A stretch of DNA of 64,000 nucleotides from positions 62,001 to 126,000 of the forward strand of contig NZ_JAIXCQ010000011.1 of the NCBI RefSeq assembly GCF_020297055.1, given 5' to 3'. A program made the position numbers and the translations under genes. The number at the start of each line of letters is the position of its first letter. Within the stretch, counting starts at the first letter, position 1. The notes under the pieces were generated by a model. That model saw only the letters and a list, made by a program, of their open reading frames with translations, was not told the DNA's origin and searched no databases. This document shows, in pieces, positions 42,880-51,458 of the stretch. This stretch comes from Isoptericola luteus. Its GTDB lineage: Bacteria; Actinomycetota; Actinomycetes; Actinomycetales; Cellulomonadaceae.

Positions 42880-43701
42880 CTAGGCTAACCCCTCCCGGTG
42901 GCCCGGGTACACCGAGGGCGTCGCCGCCTCGACGGGCGTCGCCGGACGGCCCGGCGGGGGTGTCGCCGCGACCACCAGCGCGGCGACGACCTCGGCCTGT
43001 GCCGCCTCCAGCGCCCGTTCGGCGGAGGCCAGCGTGGCCCCGGTGGTGACGACGTCGTCCACTAGCAGGCAGACCGCCCCGGACGCGACCTCGGCCGAGG
43101 CCCTGCGGTGCACGACGACGCCGGTCGCGAGGTTGCGGCCCCGCGCCCGGGCCCCGAGTCCTACCTGGTCCCGGCTGTGACCGCGCCGCCCCAGCGCCCG
43201 TACGACGTGTGCCGGGACGCCCGCGTCACGCAGGCCCTGCGCCACCGCGCCGGCGAGCACCACGACGTGCTCGCGGCCCCGCGCCCGACGCGCGGCCGCC
43301 GTCGACGGTGCGGGGACGACGAGGACCGGCGCACCCCGTGCCGCGGCGGCGACCGGCCCCGCCACCGCCCCCGCGGCCCTGCGCACCGCGGGCACGAGCA
43401 GCCGGTCGAGGTCGACCCGGCCCCGGTCCTTCCAGCCGACGACCAGCTCCCGGACCTCGCCCGCATACGGCGCGAGCGCCCACACGGGCAGCGGCTCCAC
43501 GCCGTCGAGCCGGTCGAGCCGGGGCGCCGCGTCCTCGACCCGCCGCGGGACGCCTGCCAGCGGGGCGGCGCAGGCCGGGCAGCAGCGCACGTCGGGCAGC
43601 CCGCAGCCTGCGCACGCCACGGGCACGACGAGGCGTGCGAGCTCGCGGGCCCAGCCGGCTGCCCGGCCCAGCGGTCGTGCATCCCCTCGTCGTCGGACCA
43701 T
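42880..43701 (-). CDS. comF: ComF-family phosphoribosyltransferase-like protein
   Basis: 273 residues. An N-terminal four-Cys zinc site (CAGCGLPDVRCCPAC near 31) and double-helix region precede the type-I PRTase fold: VPAPSTAAARRARGREHVVVLAGA near 125, RRGHSRDQVGLGARARGRNL near 165 and the PRPP loop VCLLVDDVVTTGATLASAERAL near 210. ComF supports DNA uptake in competent bacteria and replication restart in others. A competence role is not testable here. The C-terminal extension is Pro/Thr-rich. Confidence 0.9.
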   Translation of the reverse strand: MVRRRGDARPLGRAAGWARELARLVVPVACAGCGLPDVRCCPACAAPLAGVPRRVEDAAPRLDRLDGVEPLPVWALAPYAGEVRELVVGWKDRGRVDLDRLLVPAVRRAAGAVAGPVAAAARGAPVLVVPAPSTAAARRARGREHVVVLAGAVAQGLRDAGVPAHVVRALGRRGHSRDQVGLGARARGRNLATGVVVHRRASAEVASGAVCLLVDDVVTTGATLASAERALEAAQAEVVAALVVAATPPPGRPATPVEAATPSVYPGHREGLA

Positions 43702-43801
43702 CCCCGGAGTCTTGCCGAGAGTGCCGGCGTCCCGACCCGACGGACACGCCCCTGGGGACCACGACGGCGCGCGGGCCCCTGGGGACGACGTCCGGCACCC
43801 G

Positions 43802-45553
43802 TCAGCCCGGGTAGGCGACCGCCGTCACGCCCTCGGACACCACCGGCCACAGCGACGACGTCTGACGCGAGTACAGGGTCCCGTCGCCGTCGAGCACGAG
43901 CATCGCGCCCGTGCCGACCGACGACGTGACCCACCTCGGGCCGGTGACCCCCGTCACCGTGCGGGTCTGCCCACCGGTGCCGGCCTGGCCACCGACCCCG
44001 GCCAGCGACAGGATGCGGTCACCGTCGTTGTTCATGCCGAGGATCGCCAGCACCGCGCCCTCCTGCCACGACGCCAGCGCGGCCTGGCTGACCGGCGCGC
44101 CCACCTGGACCGGGTCGGACAACCCCGTGGGGACCCCGTCGGCGTCCCGCTGGATGCCCGCGACGTGGACGCTGCGGCCACCGGTGCCCGAGCTGACCAC
44201 CGCGATCCGCGCACCCTCCGGCGACACCCGGACCGAGAGCACCGCCCGGTCCGCGAGCCAGCTCACGTCGACCGGCTGCACCTGGCCCGAGGCCAGGGCC
44301 ACGAGCAGCTCGTCGCCCTGGGCGCTCCACACCGCGTCGAAACGGTCGACCGACGGCGCGACGAGGTTGGTCCCGGACATGAGGACCGTCTGCCCCTGGT
44401 CCCCGGACACCCGGACGATCCGCTCCTTGCCGTCGCGCACGACCACCGGGCTGTCGCCGCTGCCCACCGCGAGCGCCGTCGGGTCCAGCCCCTCGAGGCT
44501 CACCGCGAGGTCCGCGTCCTCCAGGGAGTGGCCCACCACCTCCTGGAGGCCGTCGGCGGTCAGCGCGCGGGCGGCCCCCAGGGTCCGCGGCCGCGGCAGC
44601 TCGACCACGGCCGACTCCGGCACGACCAGCGGCGACGTCCGGTCCGACAGCACGACGTCGCGCCCCTCGCCGCCCTCGACCAGGGTGGCCTCGAGCTGCG
44701 CCAGGGCGAGCGCCCGCTCCTGGCTCGTGGCCTGGGTGATCGTCGAGGTGAGGCTGACGTCGATGGTCCCGTCGTCGCCCACGGTCACCGCGTCGATCGC
44801 GAGCGTGGTGCCCTCCGGGATCACCGTCACCGTGGAGTCCGCCAACCACTCGGGCGGGCCGGCGAGGATCTGGCTGGTCGCGTCCGTGCGCCAGGTCTGG
44901 CGCGGGAACCACCGCACGTCGGGCACCCACCAGCTCAGGTCGGGCGTGGGGAAGTACAGGCTCGTGAGGTGGAACGCCTGGCCGAAGAACGCCGTCGACA
45001 GCATGAGGCCGTCCTCGAGCTGGGAGATGCGCCACTCGCCGTCGGCCTGCCGCGTGAGCTCGAAGGTGACGGCCTCCGGGCTCGGCCGCGCCTCCTCCGT
45101 GTACACCCCGTTCTCGTCGAGGGTGGCGACGACGTTCGCCCGCGCCGTCACGACGGCGGTCGTGACCTCGGCGTCGGTGGCCTCCTCGTCCGCCGGTTCC
45201 TCGGCGAGGGAGCTGTCCAGCAGCGCCTCGCCGTCGAGCACCAGGACGCGGGCGTAGCGGTCCCACCCCGTCCACGCGCTGCGCGTGACGAACTCCTGCG
45301 CCGCCGCGAACGAGCCGGCGGACGTGGGGCCCGCCGCCGCCTGCGTGAGGAAGCCCCGGACGATCTCGTCGGGACTCGCCCCCGGGGTCGGGCCGGCGGG
45401 GATGAACCCGATCTCGCTCGCCTGCTCCAGCTCGGCGGCGCCGTCGCGCACCGCGCCGTCGGTGGGGATGCGGGCGCACCCGGCCACCACCGCGAGGGCT
45501 GCCACCGTCGCCGCGAGCAGCGCCGTCGTCCGCGGTCGCCGTGGGGTTCTCAT
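43802..45553 (-). CDS. lpqB: Lipoprotein LpqB (GerMN plus beta-propeller)
   Basis: 583 residues, exported. The lipobox is AVVAGC with acylated C26. A GerMN domain lies around 165-300 and a beta-propeller-like half follows. LpqB acts with the MtrAB system in mycobacteria, influencing MtrA phosphorylation and cell-wall turnover. The ATG overlaps the mtrB stop (ATGA) and gene order mtrA-mtrB-lpqB is the actinobacterial standard. Confidence 0.93.
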   Translation of the reverse strand: MRTPRRPRTTALLAATVAALAVVAGCARIPTDGAVRDGAAELEQASEIGFIPAGPTPGASPDEIVRGFLTQAAAGPTSAGSFAAAQEFVTRSAWTGWDRYARVLVLDGEALLDSSLAEEPADEEATDAEVTTAVVTARANVVATLDENGVYTEEARPSPEAVTFELTRQADGEWRISQLEDGLMLSTAFFGQAFHLTSLYFPTPDLSWWVPDVRWFPRQTWRTDATSQILAGPPEWLADSTVTVIPEGTTLAIDAVTVGDDGTIDVSLTSTITQATSQERALALAQLEATLVEGGEGRDVVLSDRTSPLVVPESAVVELPRPRTLGAARALTADGLQEVVGHSLEDADLAVSLEGLDPTALAVGSGDSPVVVRDGKERIVRVSGDQGQTVLMSGTNLVAPSVDRFDAVWSAQGDELLVALASGQVQPVDVSWLADRAVLSVRVSPEGARIAVVSSGTGGRSVHVAGIQRDADGVPTGLSDPVQVGAPVSQAALASWQEGAVLAILGMNNDGDRILSLAGVGGQAGTGGQTRTVTGVTGPRWVTSSVGTGAMLVLDGDGTLYSRQTSSLWPVVSEGVTAVAYPG

Positions 45554-47355
45554 CGCTCCTCCTCGGTCCGTGCCCCGCCACCGGACGGGCCGGGGGTCGG
45601 TGCGCCCTTCGGGTCGACGGCGGTCGTGTCGTCCAGCGCCCCCACGCCCGGCTGCTCCAGGTCGGGGATCTCGGTCGGTGTCGGCCCCGTCGGCGGGTAG
45701 ACCACGGGAATCTGCCCGGTCGGGAGGTTCGTGACGCCCTGGTCGGCCTCGAGCGGCAGCGGCGAGCGCTCAAGCCGGATACCGGCGCGCCGCGGCAGGG
45801 TCAGCCGGAACGTGGACCCCTCGCCGATCTTCCCGGTCACCTCGAGCCAGCCGGCGTGCAGGCGCGCGTCCTCCAGCGAGATCGCGAGCCCCAGGCCCGT
45901 GCCGCCGGTGGTGCGTGCCCGCGCCGGGTCGGCGCGCCAGAACCGGTCGAAGACCCGCTGGAGCTGGTCCGGCGTCAGGCCGACACCGTGGTCGCGCACC
46001 ACGACCGCGACGGCGCGCGCGTCCGCCGCGACCTCCACCTCCACGGGCCGCCCCTCGGCGTGCTCGACGGCGTTGACCACCAGGTTCCGCACGATCCGCT
46101 CGACCCGGCGCGGGTCGACGTCGGCCGTCGCCGGCTCCTCGGGCAGAGTCACGGACAGGAACACGGACTTGGACTCCGCCAGCGGGGCGGCACCCTCCAC
46201 GACCCGGTTCACCAGCTCGCGCAGGTCGCGGAGCTCGACGTCGAGCACCGCCGCGCCGGCGTCGAAGCGGCTGATCTCCAGCAGCTCCGTGAGCAGCAGC
46301 TCGAACCGGTCGAGCTGGGTCTGCAGGAGCTCCGCGGATCGCCGCGCCGCCGGGTCGAGGTCGTCGCGCGAGCCGTGGATGACGTCGCCCGCCATCCGGA
46401 TCGTCGTCAGCGGGGTGCGCAGCTCGTGCGACACGTCCGACACGAACCGCCGCTGCGCGGTCGACAGCTCCTCCATCCGGGCGATCTGGTCCTCGAGGTT
46501 CGCCGCCATCTCGTTGAAGGTGCGTGCGAGCGTCGCCATCTCGTCGTGACCACGGCTGCCCGACATCCGCTCGTCCAGGTGACCGTCGGCCAGGCGCGAC
46601 GCGACCGTGGCCGCCCGGCGGACCGGTGCGACGGTCTGCCGCGTCACGAACCAGGTCAGGACGCCGATCAGCACGAGGATCGCGGTCGCGCCGATCGCGA
46701 GGATGCGCTGGACGAAGGACAGCGTCTCCTGCTCCGCCTGGAGCGAGTAGACCGCGTAGAGCTCGTACGTGCCGATCGTCGGCACCTCGACCGTCGAGCC
46801 CACCACCACGCCGGGCTCGGACGCGTCCGAGTCCGTGAACTCGGCCGGGATCCGGACGGACTGCAGCACCTGGCCGTCGGACGCGAGCGTCGCGACCCGC
46901 AGCTCCGGGCTCACGATCTCCTCCAGGCCCACCTCGGTGGCGGGCTCGACCAGCCGCACGCTCACGTCCGGCCCGCTGAGCAGCAGGAAGTCCTGCGCGC
47001 TCGAGGCCCCGACCGCGAGGGTCTGGACCATGGTGGTCAGCAGCGTCGTCAGGTCCGACGTCGTGGTCGCGGGCGAGGAGCTGAACGACGTGCGCACCTG
47101 CTCCGCCATCGCCGCGTTCTCGAGCTCGATCCGGTCCACCCGTTGCTCGAACAGCCCGTCACGGATCGAGAAGGACAGGTACACGCCGAGCAGCGAGGCC
47201 GCCAGGAAGCCGACGGCCAGCGCCGACGCGACCACGCGCAGCTGCAGGGACGACCGCCACCGGTGCGCCACCGCGCGGCCCCGCCGGGCCACCCAGCGGC
47301 GCGACCGCCGCCACGTCTCGGAGACGCGGCGCGCGGCGTCCTCAGCGCGGGGCAC
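45550..47355 (-). CDS. mtrB: Sensor histidine kinase MtrB
   Basis: 601 residues. Two membrane helices (about 38-60 and 218-240) flank an extracytoplasmic sensor. A HAMP domain (TVAPVRRAATVASRLADGHLDERM), HisKA with FVSDVSHELRTPLTTIRMAG (His near 310), and HATPase with NLVVNAVEHAEG, DHGVGLTPDQLQRVFDRFWR and GTGLGLAISLEDARLH follow. A Pro-rich C-terminal tail is present. It phosphorylates MtrA and responds to septum and osmotic state. GTG start lies 14 nt inside mtrA. Confidence 0.95.
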   Translation of the reverse strand: MPRAEDAARRVSETWRRSRRWVARRGRAVAHRWRSSLQLRVVASALAVGFLAASLLGVYLSFSIRDGLFEQRVDRIELENAAMAEQVRTSFSSSPATTTSDLTTLLTTMVQTLAVGASSAQDFLLLSGPDVSVRLVEPATEVGLEEIVSPELRVATLASDGQVLQSVRIPAEFTDSDASEPGVVVGSTVEVPTIGTYELYAVYSLQAEQETLSFVQRILAIGATAILVLIGVLTWFVTRQTVAPVRRAATVASRLADGHLDERMSGSRGHDEMATLARTFNEMAANLEDQIARMEELSTAQRRFVSDVSHELRTPLTTIRMAGDVIHGSRDDLDPAARRSAELLQTQLDRFELLLTELLEISRFDAGAAVLDVELRDLRELVNRVVEGAAPLAESKSVFLSVTLPEEPATADVDPRRVERIVRNLVVNAVEHAEGRPVEVEVAADARAVAVVVRDHGVGLTPDQLQRVFDRFWRADPARARTTGGTGLGLAISLEDARLHAGWLEVTGKIGEGSTFRLTLPRRAGIRLERSPLPLEADQGVTNLPTGQIPVVYPPTGPTPTEIPDLEQPGVGALDDTTAVDPKGAPTPGPSGGGARTEEER

Positions 47356-48022
47356 CGGCCTTGTACCCCACCCCTCGCACGGTCAGGACGACGGTCGGGT
47401 TCTCCGGGTCGCGCTCGACCTTGGACCGCAGCCGCTGCACGTGCACGTTGACCAGGCGGGTGTCGGCGCTGTGCCGGTAGCCCCACACCTTCTCCAGCAG
47501 CACCTCGCGGGTGAAGACCTGCCAGGGCTTGCGCGCCAGCGCGACCAGCAGGTCGAACTCCAAGGGCGTGAGGCTGATGCGCTCGCCCTCGCGGGTGACG
47601 CTGTGGCCCGTGACGTCGATCTCGACGTCGCCCACGCGCAGCCGCTCCGGGCCGGGCTCGTCCGTGCGTCGCATGCGGGCGCGCATCCGCGCGACGAGCT
47701 CCTTCGGCTTGAACGGCTTGGTCACGTAGTCGTCGGCACCGGACTCCAGGCCGAGGACGACGTCCACCGTGTCCGTCTTGGCGGTGAGCATGATGATCGG
47801 GGTCCCGGACTCCGCCCGGATCTCCCTGGCCACCTCGATGCCGTCCTTGCCGGGCAGCATCAGGTCGAGCAGGACGAGGTCGGGCTGCTCGTCGCGGAAG
47901 GCGGCGAGCGCACTGTCCCCGTCCGTGCAGAAGGCCGGCTCGAACCCCTCGGAGCGCAGGACGATGCCGATCATCTCGGAGAGGGCGGTGTCGTCGTCTA
48001 CCACCAGCACGCGGGACTTCAT
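47342..48022 (-). CDS. mtrA: Response regulator MtrA (OmpR family)
   Basis: 226 residues. The receiver begins KSRVLVVDDDTALSEMIGIVL, with the phospho-Asp in LVLLDLMLPGKDG (near 53) and Lys in TKPFKPKELVARM. The winged helix contains LTPLEFDLLVALARKPWQVF and WGYRHSADTRLVNVHVQRLRSKV. MtrA controls cell division, wall and, in streptomycetes, nitrogen and development genes. It is the essential regulator of the mtrA-mtrB-lpqB operon here. Divergent from the membrane-protein cluster at 48308. Confidence 0.96.
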   Translation of the reverse strand: MKSRVLVVDDDTALSEMIGIVLRSEGFEPAFCTDGDSALAAFRDEQPDLVLLDLMLPGKDGIEVAREIRAESGTPIIMLTAKTDTVDVVLGLESGADDYVTKPFKPKELVARMRARMRRTDEPGPERLRVGDVEIDVTGHSVTREGERISLTPLEFDLLVALARKPWQVFTREVLLEKVWGYRHSADTRLVNVHVQRLRSKVERDPENPTVVLTVRGVGYKAGAPR

Positions 48023-48307
48023 GGGCCTCAGTCTGCCAGGCTGTGGACTGCTGCGTGGGGCACCTCGCCCCGGGGTACTAGGGTCGTGCCGTCCAGCGGC
48101 ACCGGTTCTCCGCCTCCGCGGTCGCGGACGCCCCTGCTCGACCCCCAGAGTTTCACCCGCACGCCCGACCACCGGCCGACCCCGCCGCCTGTAATCTCCC
48201 GACCCGACCGCTGCAGTTCCCCGACCCGACCGCCCAGAGATCCCCCGACCCGACCGCCCAGAGATCCCCCGACCCGACCGCCCAGAAAAGCCGCCCGGGA
48301 GGCCGCG
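48023..48307. promoter_or_regulatory. Divergent intergenic region between mtrA and the membrane-protein cluster
   Basis: 285 nt without a gene. TAGGGT (about 48079-48084) is a plausible plus-strand -10. A 24-bp tandem repeat occupies 48197-48288, between that promoter and the ATG at 48308, so it would lie in the 5' untranslated leader. AGGAGG-like GGGAGG precedes the start. Confidence 0.45.
48197..48288 (+). repeat. 24-bp tandem repeat in the leader of the membrane-protein gene
   Basis: About 3.8 units around the core CCCGACCCGACCGCCCAG followed by AGATC. The last two full copies differ at one position. The copies keep a reading frame but have no start codon, so they are read as untranslated. 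Confidence 0.7.
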
Positions 48308-49498
48308 ATGTCCACGCCCGATCAGCCCGCACCGCCGTCCGGCTGGGGTGACACCCCCGAGCCACCGCGGTACGGCCAGCGCGCCCCCGACGCGCCGGCC
48401 CCGCCCGCGGGGTCGCCGGGCCAGCAGTACGGGCAGGGGCAGTACGGGGAGAGCCGGTACGGCGGTGGCCAGCCCGGCCAGACCCCGTACGGGCAGGGCA
48501 CGCCGGGCGCGCCGCCGTACGGCCCGCAGGACTCCAAGCCCGGGATCGTGCCGCTGCGGCCGCTGTCGCTGGGCGAGATCTACGACGGCGCGTTCAGCGC
48601 GATCCGCCACAACCCGGCGGTCATGCTCGGGATGTCCATCCTGGTGCTCCTCGTCGCGACCGTGCTCGGCCTGCTGGTCGGCCAGCTCGCCGTGCCCCCG
48701 CTGACGGCGTTGTTCGGCGCCGGCGCGACGGCCGACCCCATGCTCGCCGGCTTCGAGAGCCTGTACGCCCAGATCTTCGCGACCGGCCTCGGCAGCGGGG
48801 TGACCGTCATGCTCGCCACCCCGGTGGTCGAGGGCATCCTCACGGTGTCGCTGAGCCAGTCCGTCATCGGACGCAAGGCACCCGTGGCCGAGGTGTGGGG
48901 CAAGGTACGTCGCCGGGTCCCCGTCCTCGTCGGGTGGGCGCTGCTGCGCTCGATCGGCGTGGGCATCGTCATCGGCGGCTGGCTCACGCTGATGATCATC
49001 GGCATCGCGTTCACCGCGGAACAGTCCACGTGGCTGGCCGTGACGCTCGGCTTCGTGGCGGTCATCGGCTTCCTGGTCGGTGCGGTGTGGCTCGGGGTGC
49101 GGCTCGGACTGGTGGCGCCCGCGCTCGCCCTCGAGGGCAAGGGCCTGGGCACCACCCTCGCCCGCGCATGGCGCCTGACGCGCGGCTCGTTCTGGCGCCT
49201 GTTCGGCATCTACCTGCTCGCGTACGTCATCGTGTACTTCGCGGCGAGCATCATCACCACGCCCATCCAGTTCATGGTCGGATACTTCGGCGCCACCGAC
49301 ACGAGCACGCTCACGCTGGCCACGATCATCGGGATGGTCCTGGCGACCCTGATCTCCACGGCCGTGACCACGATCTTCATGTCCTCCGTGGTGTCGCTGC
49401 TCTACATCGACGTGCGGATGCGGCGCGAAGGGCTCGACGTCCAGCTCGCGACGGCGGCGGCCTCCCAGGACGGCGACGCCCGGCCCGGCACGCGGTGA
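48308..49498 (+). CDS. Multi-pass membrane protein with glycerophosphodiester-phosphodiesterase-type membrane domain
   Basis: 396 residues. A cytosolic Gly/Pro/Tyr/Gln-rich N-terminal tail (about 1-75; repeated YGQG/YGES and P-Y-G motifs) precedes the conserved GIVPLRPLSLGEIYDGAFSAIRHNPAVMLG segment, which opens the membrane domain. Six to seven helices follow. The protein lacks the catalytic GDPD barrel. It is the first gene of a coupled cluster (GTGA overlap downstream), and such clusters beside mtrAB are conserved in actinobacteria. Function unknown. Confidence 0.82.
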   Translation: MSTPDQPAPPSGWGDTPEPPRYGQRAPDAPAPPAGSPGQQYGQGQYGESRYGGGQPGQTPYGQGTPGAPPYGPQDSKPGIVPLRPLSLGEIYDGAFSAIRHNPAVMLGMSILVLLVATVLGLLVGQLAVPPLTALFGAGATADPMLAGFESLYAQIFATGLGSGVTVMLATPVVEGILTVSLSQSVIGRKAPVAEVWGKVRRRVPVLVGWALLRSIGVGIVIGGWLTLMIIGIAFTAEQSTWLAVTLGFVAVIGFLVGAVWLGVRLGLVAPALALEGKGLGTTLARAWRLTRGSFWRLFGIYLLAYVIVYFAASIITTPIQFMVGYFGATDTSTLTLATIIGMVLATLISTAVTTIFMSSVVSLLYIDVRMRREGLDVQLATAAASQDGDARPGTR

Positions 49499-50196
49499 CC
49501 CTCACGTCCGGGCTGCCGGCGACCGCGCTCGCGGCCGCCGGCGGTCTGCTGCCCGCGGCCGTCCCCGTCGACCCGGACCGTGCGACCGCACGCCGCTGGC
49601 TCCTCGAGGAGCTGTCCAAGCCCGAGTACCAGGAGGATCCGTCCCTCCTGATGCGGTTCCTCGAGTGGTTCGCCGGTCTCTTCGACGACCTGCCCGCCCT
49701 CGACAGCGGTCGGGTGTGGCTGGCCGTCGTGCTGGTCGTCGTGGTGCTGGTGATCGTGCTGATCGCCTGGCGCGTGGCCGGCCCGATCCGGCTCTCGCGC
49801 CGCGCCCGCCCGTCGGTCGCCGTGCTCGAGGACGACTCCCGCACAGCCGCCGAGCTCCGGGCGTCTGCCGACGCCGCCGCCGCACGCGGCGACTGGTCGA
49901 CGGCCATGCTCGACAGGTTCCGTGCGCTGGTGCGGTCGCTCGAGGAGCGCGTGGTGCTCGACGAGCGACCCGGCCGTACCGCCCAGGAGGCAGCGGCCGC
50001 CGCCGCGGACCGCCTCCCCGACGTCGCCGCGCAGCTGCACCGCGCCGCCGCCCTGTTCGACGACGTCTGCTACGGCACGCTGCCCGCCCGAGCGGAGGAC
50101 GACACCACCATGCGAGAGCTCGACACCCGGGTCGCCGCCCTGCGCCCGCAGCTCCCGGCCACGGTGGCCGCACCCGGGCCGGGTGATCCGGCATGA
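49495..50196 (+). CDS. DUF4129-domain membrane protein
   Basis: 233 residues. One central membrane helix (VWLAVVLVVVVLVIVLIAWRV, about 75-95) precedes a cytosolic domain with AAELRASADAAAARGDWSTAMLDRFRALVRSLEERVVL, the DUF4129 hallmark also found next to transglutaminase-like proteins. The N-terminal part (DRATARRWLLEELSKPEYQ) is extracytoplasmic. Overlaps both neighbours by 4 nt (GTGA, ATGA). It probably works with the DUF4350 and MoxR/DUF58 proteins. Confidence 0.85.
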   Translation: MTLTSGLPATALAAAGGLLPAAVPVDPDRATARRWLLEELSKPEYQEDPSLLMRFLEWFAGLFDDLPALDSGRVWLAVVLVVVVLVIVLIAWRVAGPIRLSRRARPSVAVLEDDSRTAAELRASADAAAARGDWSTAMLDRFRALVRSLEERVVLDERPGRTAQEAAAAAADRLPDVAAQLHRAAALFDDVCYGTLPARAEDDTTMRELDTRVAALRPQLPATVAAPGPGDPA

Positions 50197-51458
50197 GCGC
50201 CACTACCGCGGAGCCCGCGCTCGCCACCGGCGCGGGGTCGACCTCCTCGACCGGCGGTGCCCTTCCCGACGGCACCGTCGTCGGGGACGGCACCACGGGC
50301 CGCAGCCGGGCCGCGCGCCGGTGGCGGCGCGCCCGCTGGACCCTTCTCGTGCTCGCGCTGTTCGCGCTTGTGGTGCTCGTCCTGGCGGTCTCCCGCCCGA
50401 CGACGTCGACCGTGCCGTACGCACCGGACAACGTGGGCGGCTCCGGAGCCAGGGCCGTCGCGGAGGTGCTCGCCGACCACGGCGTCGAGGTCCGCCACGA
50501 GACGCGGGTCGCCGACGCCGTCGCGGCCGCGGGGCCGGGCACCACCCTGCTGGTCACGCCGTCGCCGCTCCTGCTGCCCGAGCAGGCGGAGGCCATCGCC
50601 GCGTCGGCCGCCGACGTCGTCGTGCTCGAGGCCGACAGGTACACCGCCGAGGTCGTCTCGGACGGCGCGGTGACGCGCGTCCCTGCCGGCGGCACCCCCG
50701 GGGCACCGGTCGCCCCGCGGTGCGACCTGCCGGCCGCCGTCGCGGCCGGCGACCTGCTCCTCGCCGAGGGCGGCCTGGAGGCCATGCCCGGGCACGGCGA
50801 CGACGTGACGCTGTGCTGGCCGGGCGAGGCGGGCGCCACGCTGGCGCACCTGACCCGCGACGACGGCGCAGGCGACGTGACCCTCGTCGACGACGCGACC
50901 TTCCTGATCAACGACGCCGTGCTCGACGACGGGAACGCCGCGCTGGCGCTGCACCTCCTCGGCGCGCACGAGCGCCTCGTGTGGCTCGTCCAGGACCCTC
51001 TGGACACCAGCTCGACCAGCGACGAGGCCTCCACCCCGACCGGCGCCCTGCTGCCGTCCTGGGCAGGCCCGGTCGGCCTGTGGGCCCTCGTCGTGGCCCT
51101 CGTGACCGCGATCTGGCGCGGACGACGGCTCGGCCCGCTGGTGCCGGAGTCCCTGCCGGTCGTGGTCCGTGCCTCCGAGACCACCCGTGGCCGCGGCCGC
51201 CTCTACCGGAGATCCCGCTCGCGCGGGCACGCCGCCGCCGGTCTGCGAGCCGGGACGGCCGAACGCGTCGGGCAGCGTCTCGGCGTCCCCCGGTCCGCCG
51301 ACGCGACCGCCCTGACCGATGCCGTCGCCCGCGCCACCCGGCGCGCACCGCAGCAGGTCGCCGACCTGCTGTACGGCCCCCCACCCACCGACGACGACGC
51401 GCTGACCGAGCTCGCGCGTCGGCTCGACACCCTGGAGAGCGAGGTCCACCGATCGTGA
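50193..51458 (+). CDS. DUF4350-domain protein
   Basis: 421 residues. A membrane helix near 50-68 (WTLLVLALFALVVLVLAVS) is followed by the DUF4350 domain (VPYAPDNVGGSGARAVAEVLADHGVEVRHETRVADAV … TTLLVTPSPLLLPEQAEAIAA), which resembles a GldG-like extracytoplasmic domain. A second helix lies near 280-300 (GPVGLWALVVALVTAIW), then a cytosolic tail with ASETTRGRGRLYRRSRSRGHAA. ATGA overlap upstream and GTGA overlap downstream. Function unknown; always seen with MoxR and DUF58 partners. Confidence 0.85.
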   Translation: MSATTAEPALATGAGSTSSTGGALPDGTVVGDGTTGRSRAARRWRRARWTLLVLALFALVVLVLAVSRPTTSTVPYAPDNVGGSGARAVAEVLADHGVEVRHETRVADAVAAAGPGTTLLVTPSPLLLPEQAEAIAASAADVVVLEADRYTAEVVSDGAVTRVPAGGTPGAPVAPRCDLPAAVAAGDLLLAEGGLEAMPGHGDDVTLCWPGEAGATLAHLTRDDGAGDVTLVDDATFLINDAVLDDGNAALALHLLGAHERLVWLVQDPLDTSSTSDEASTPTGALLPSWAGPVGLWALVVALVTAIWRGRRLGPLVPESLPVVVRASETTRGRGRLYRRSRSRGHAAAGLRAGTAERVGQRLGVPRSADATALTDAVARATRRAPQQVADLLYGPPPTDDDALTELARRLDTLESEVHRS

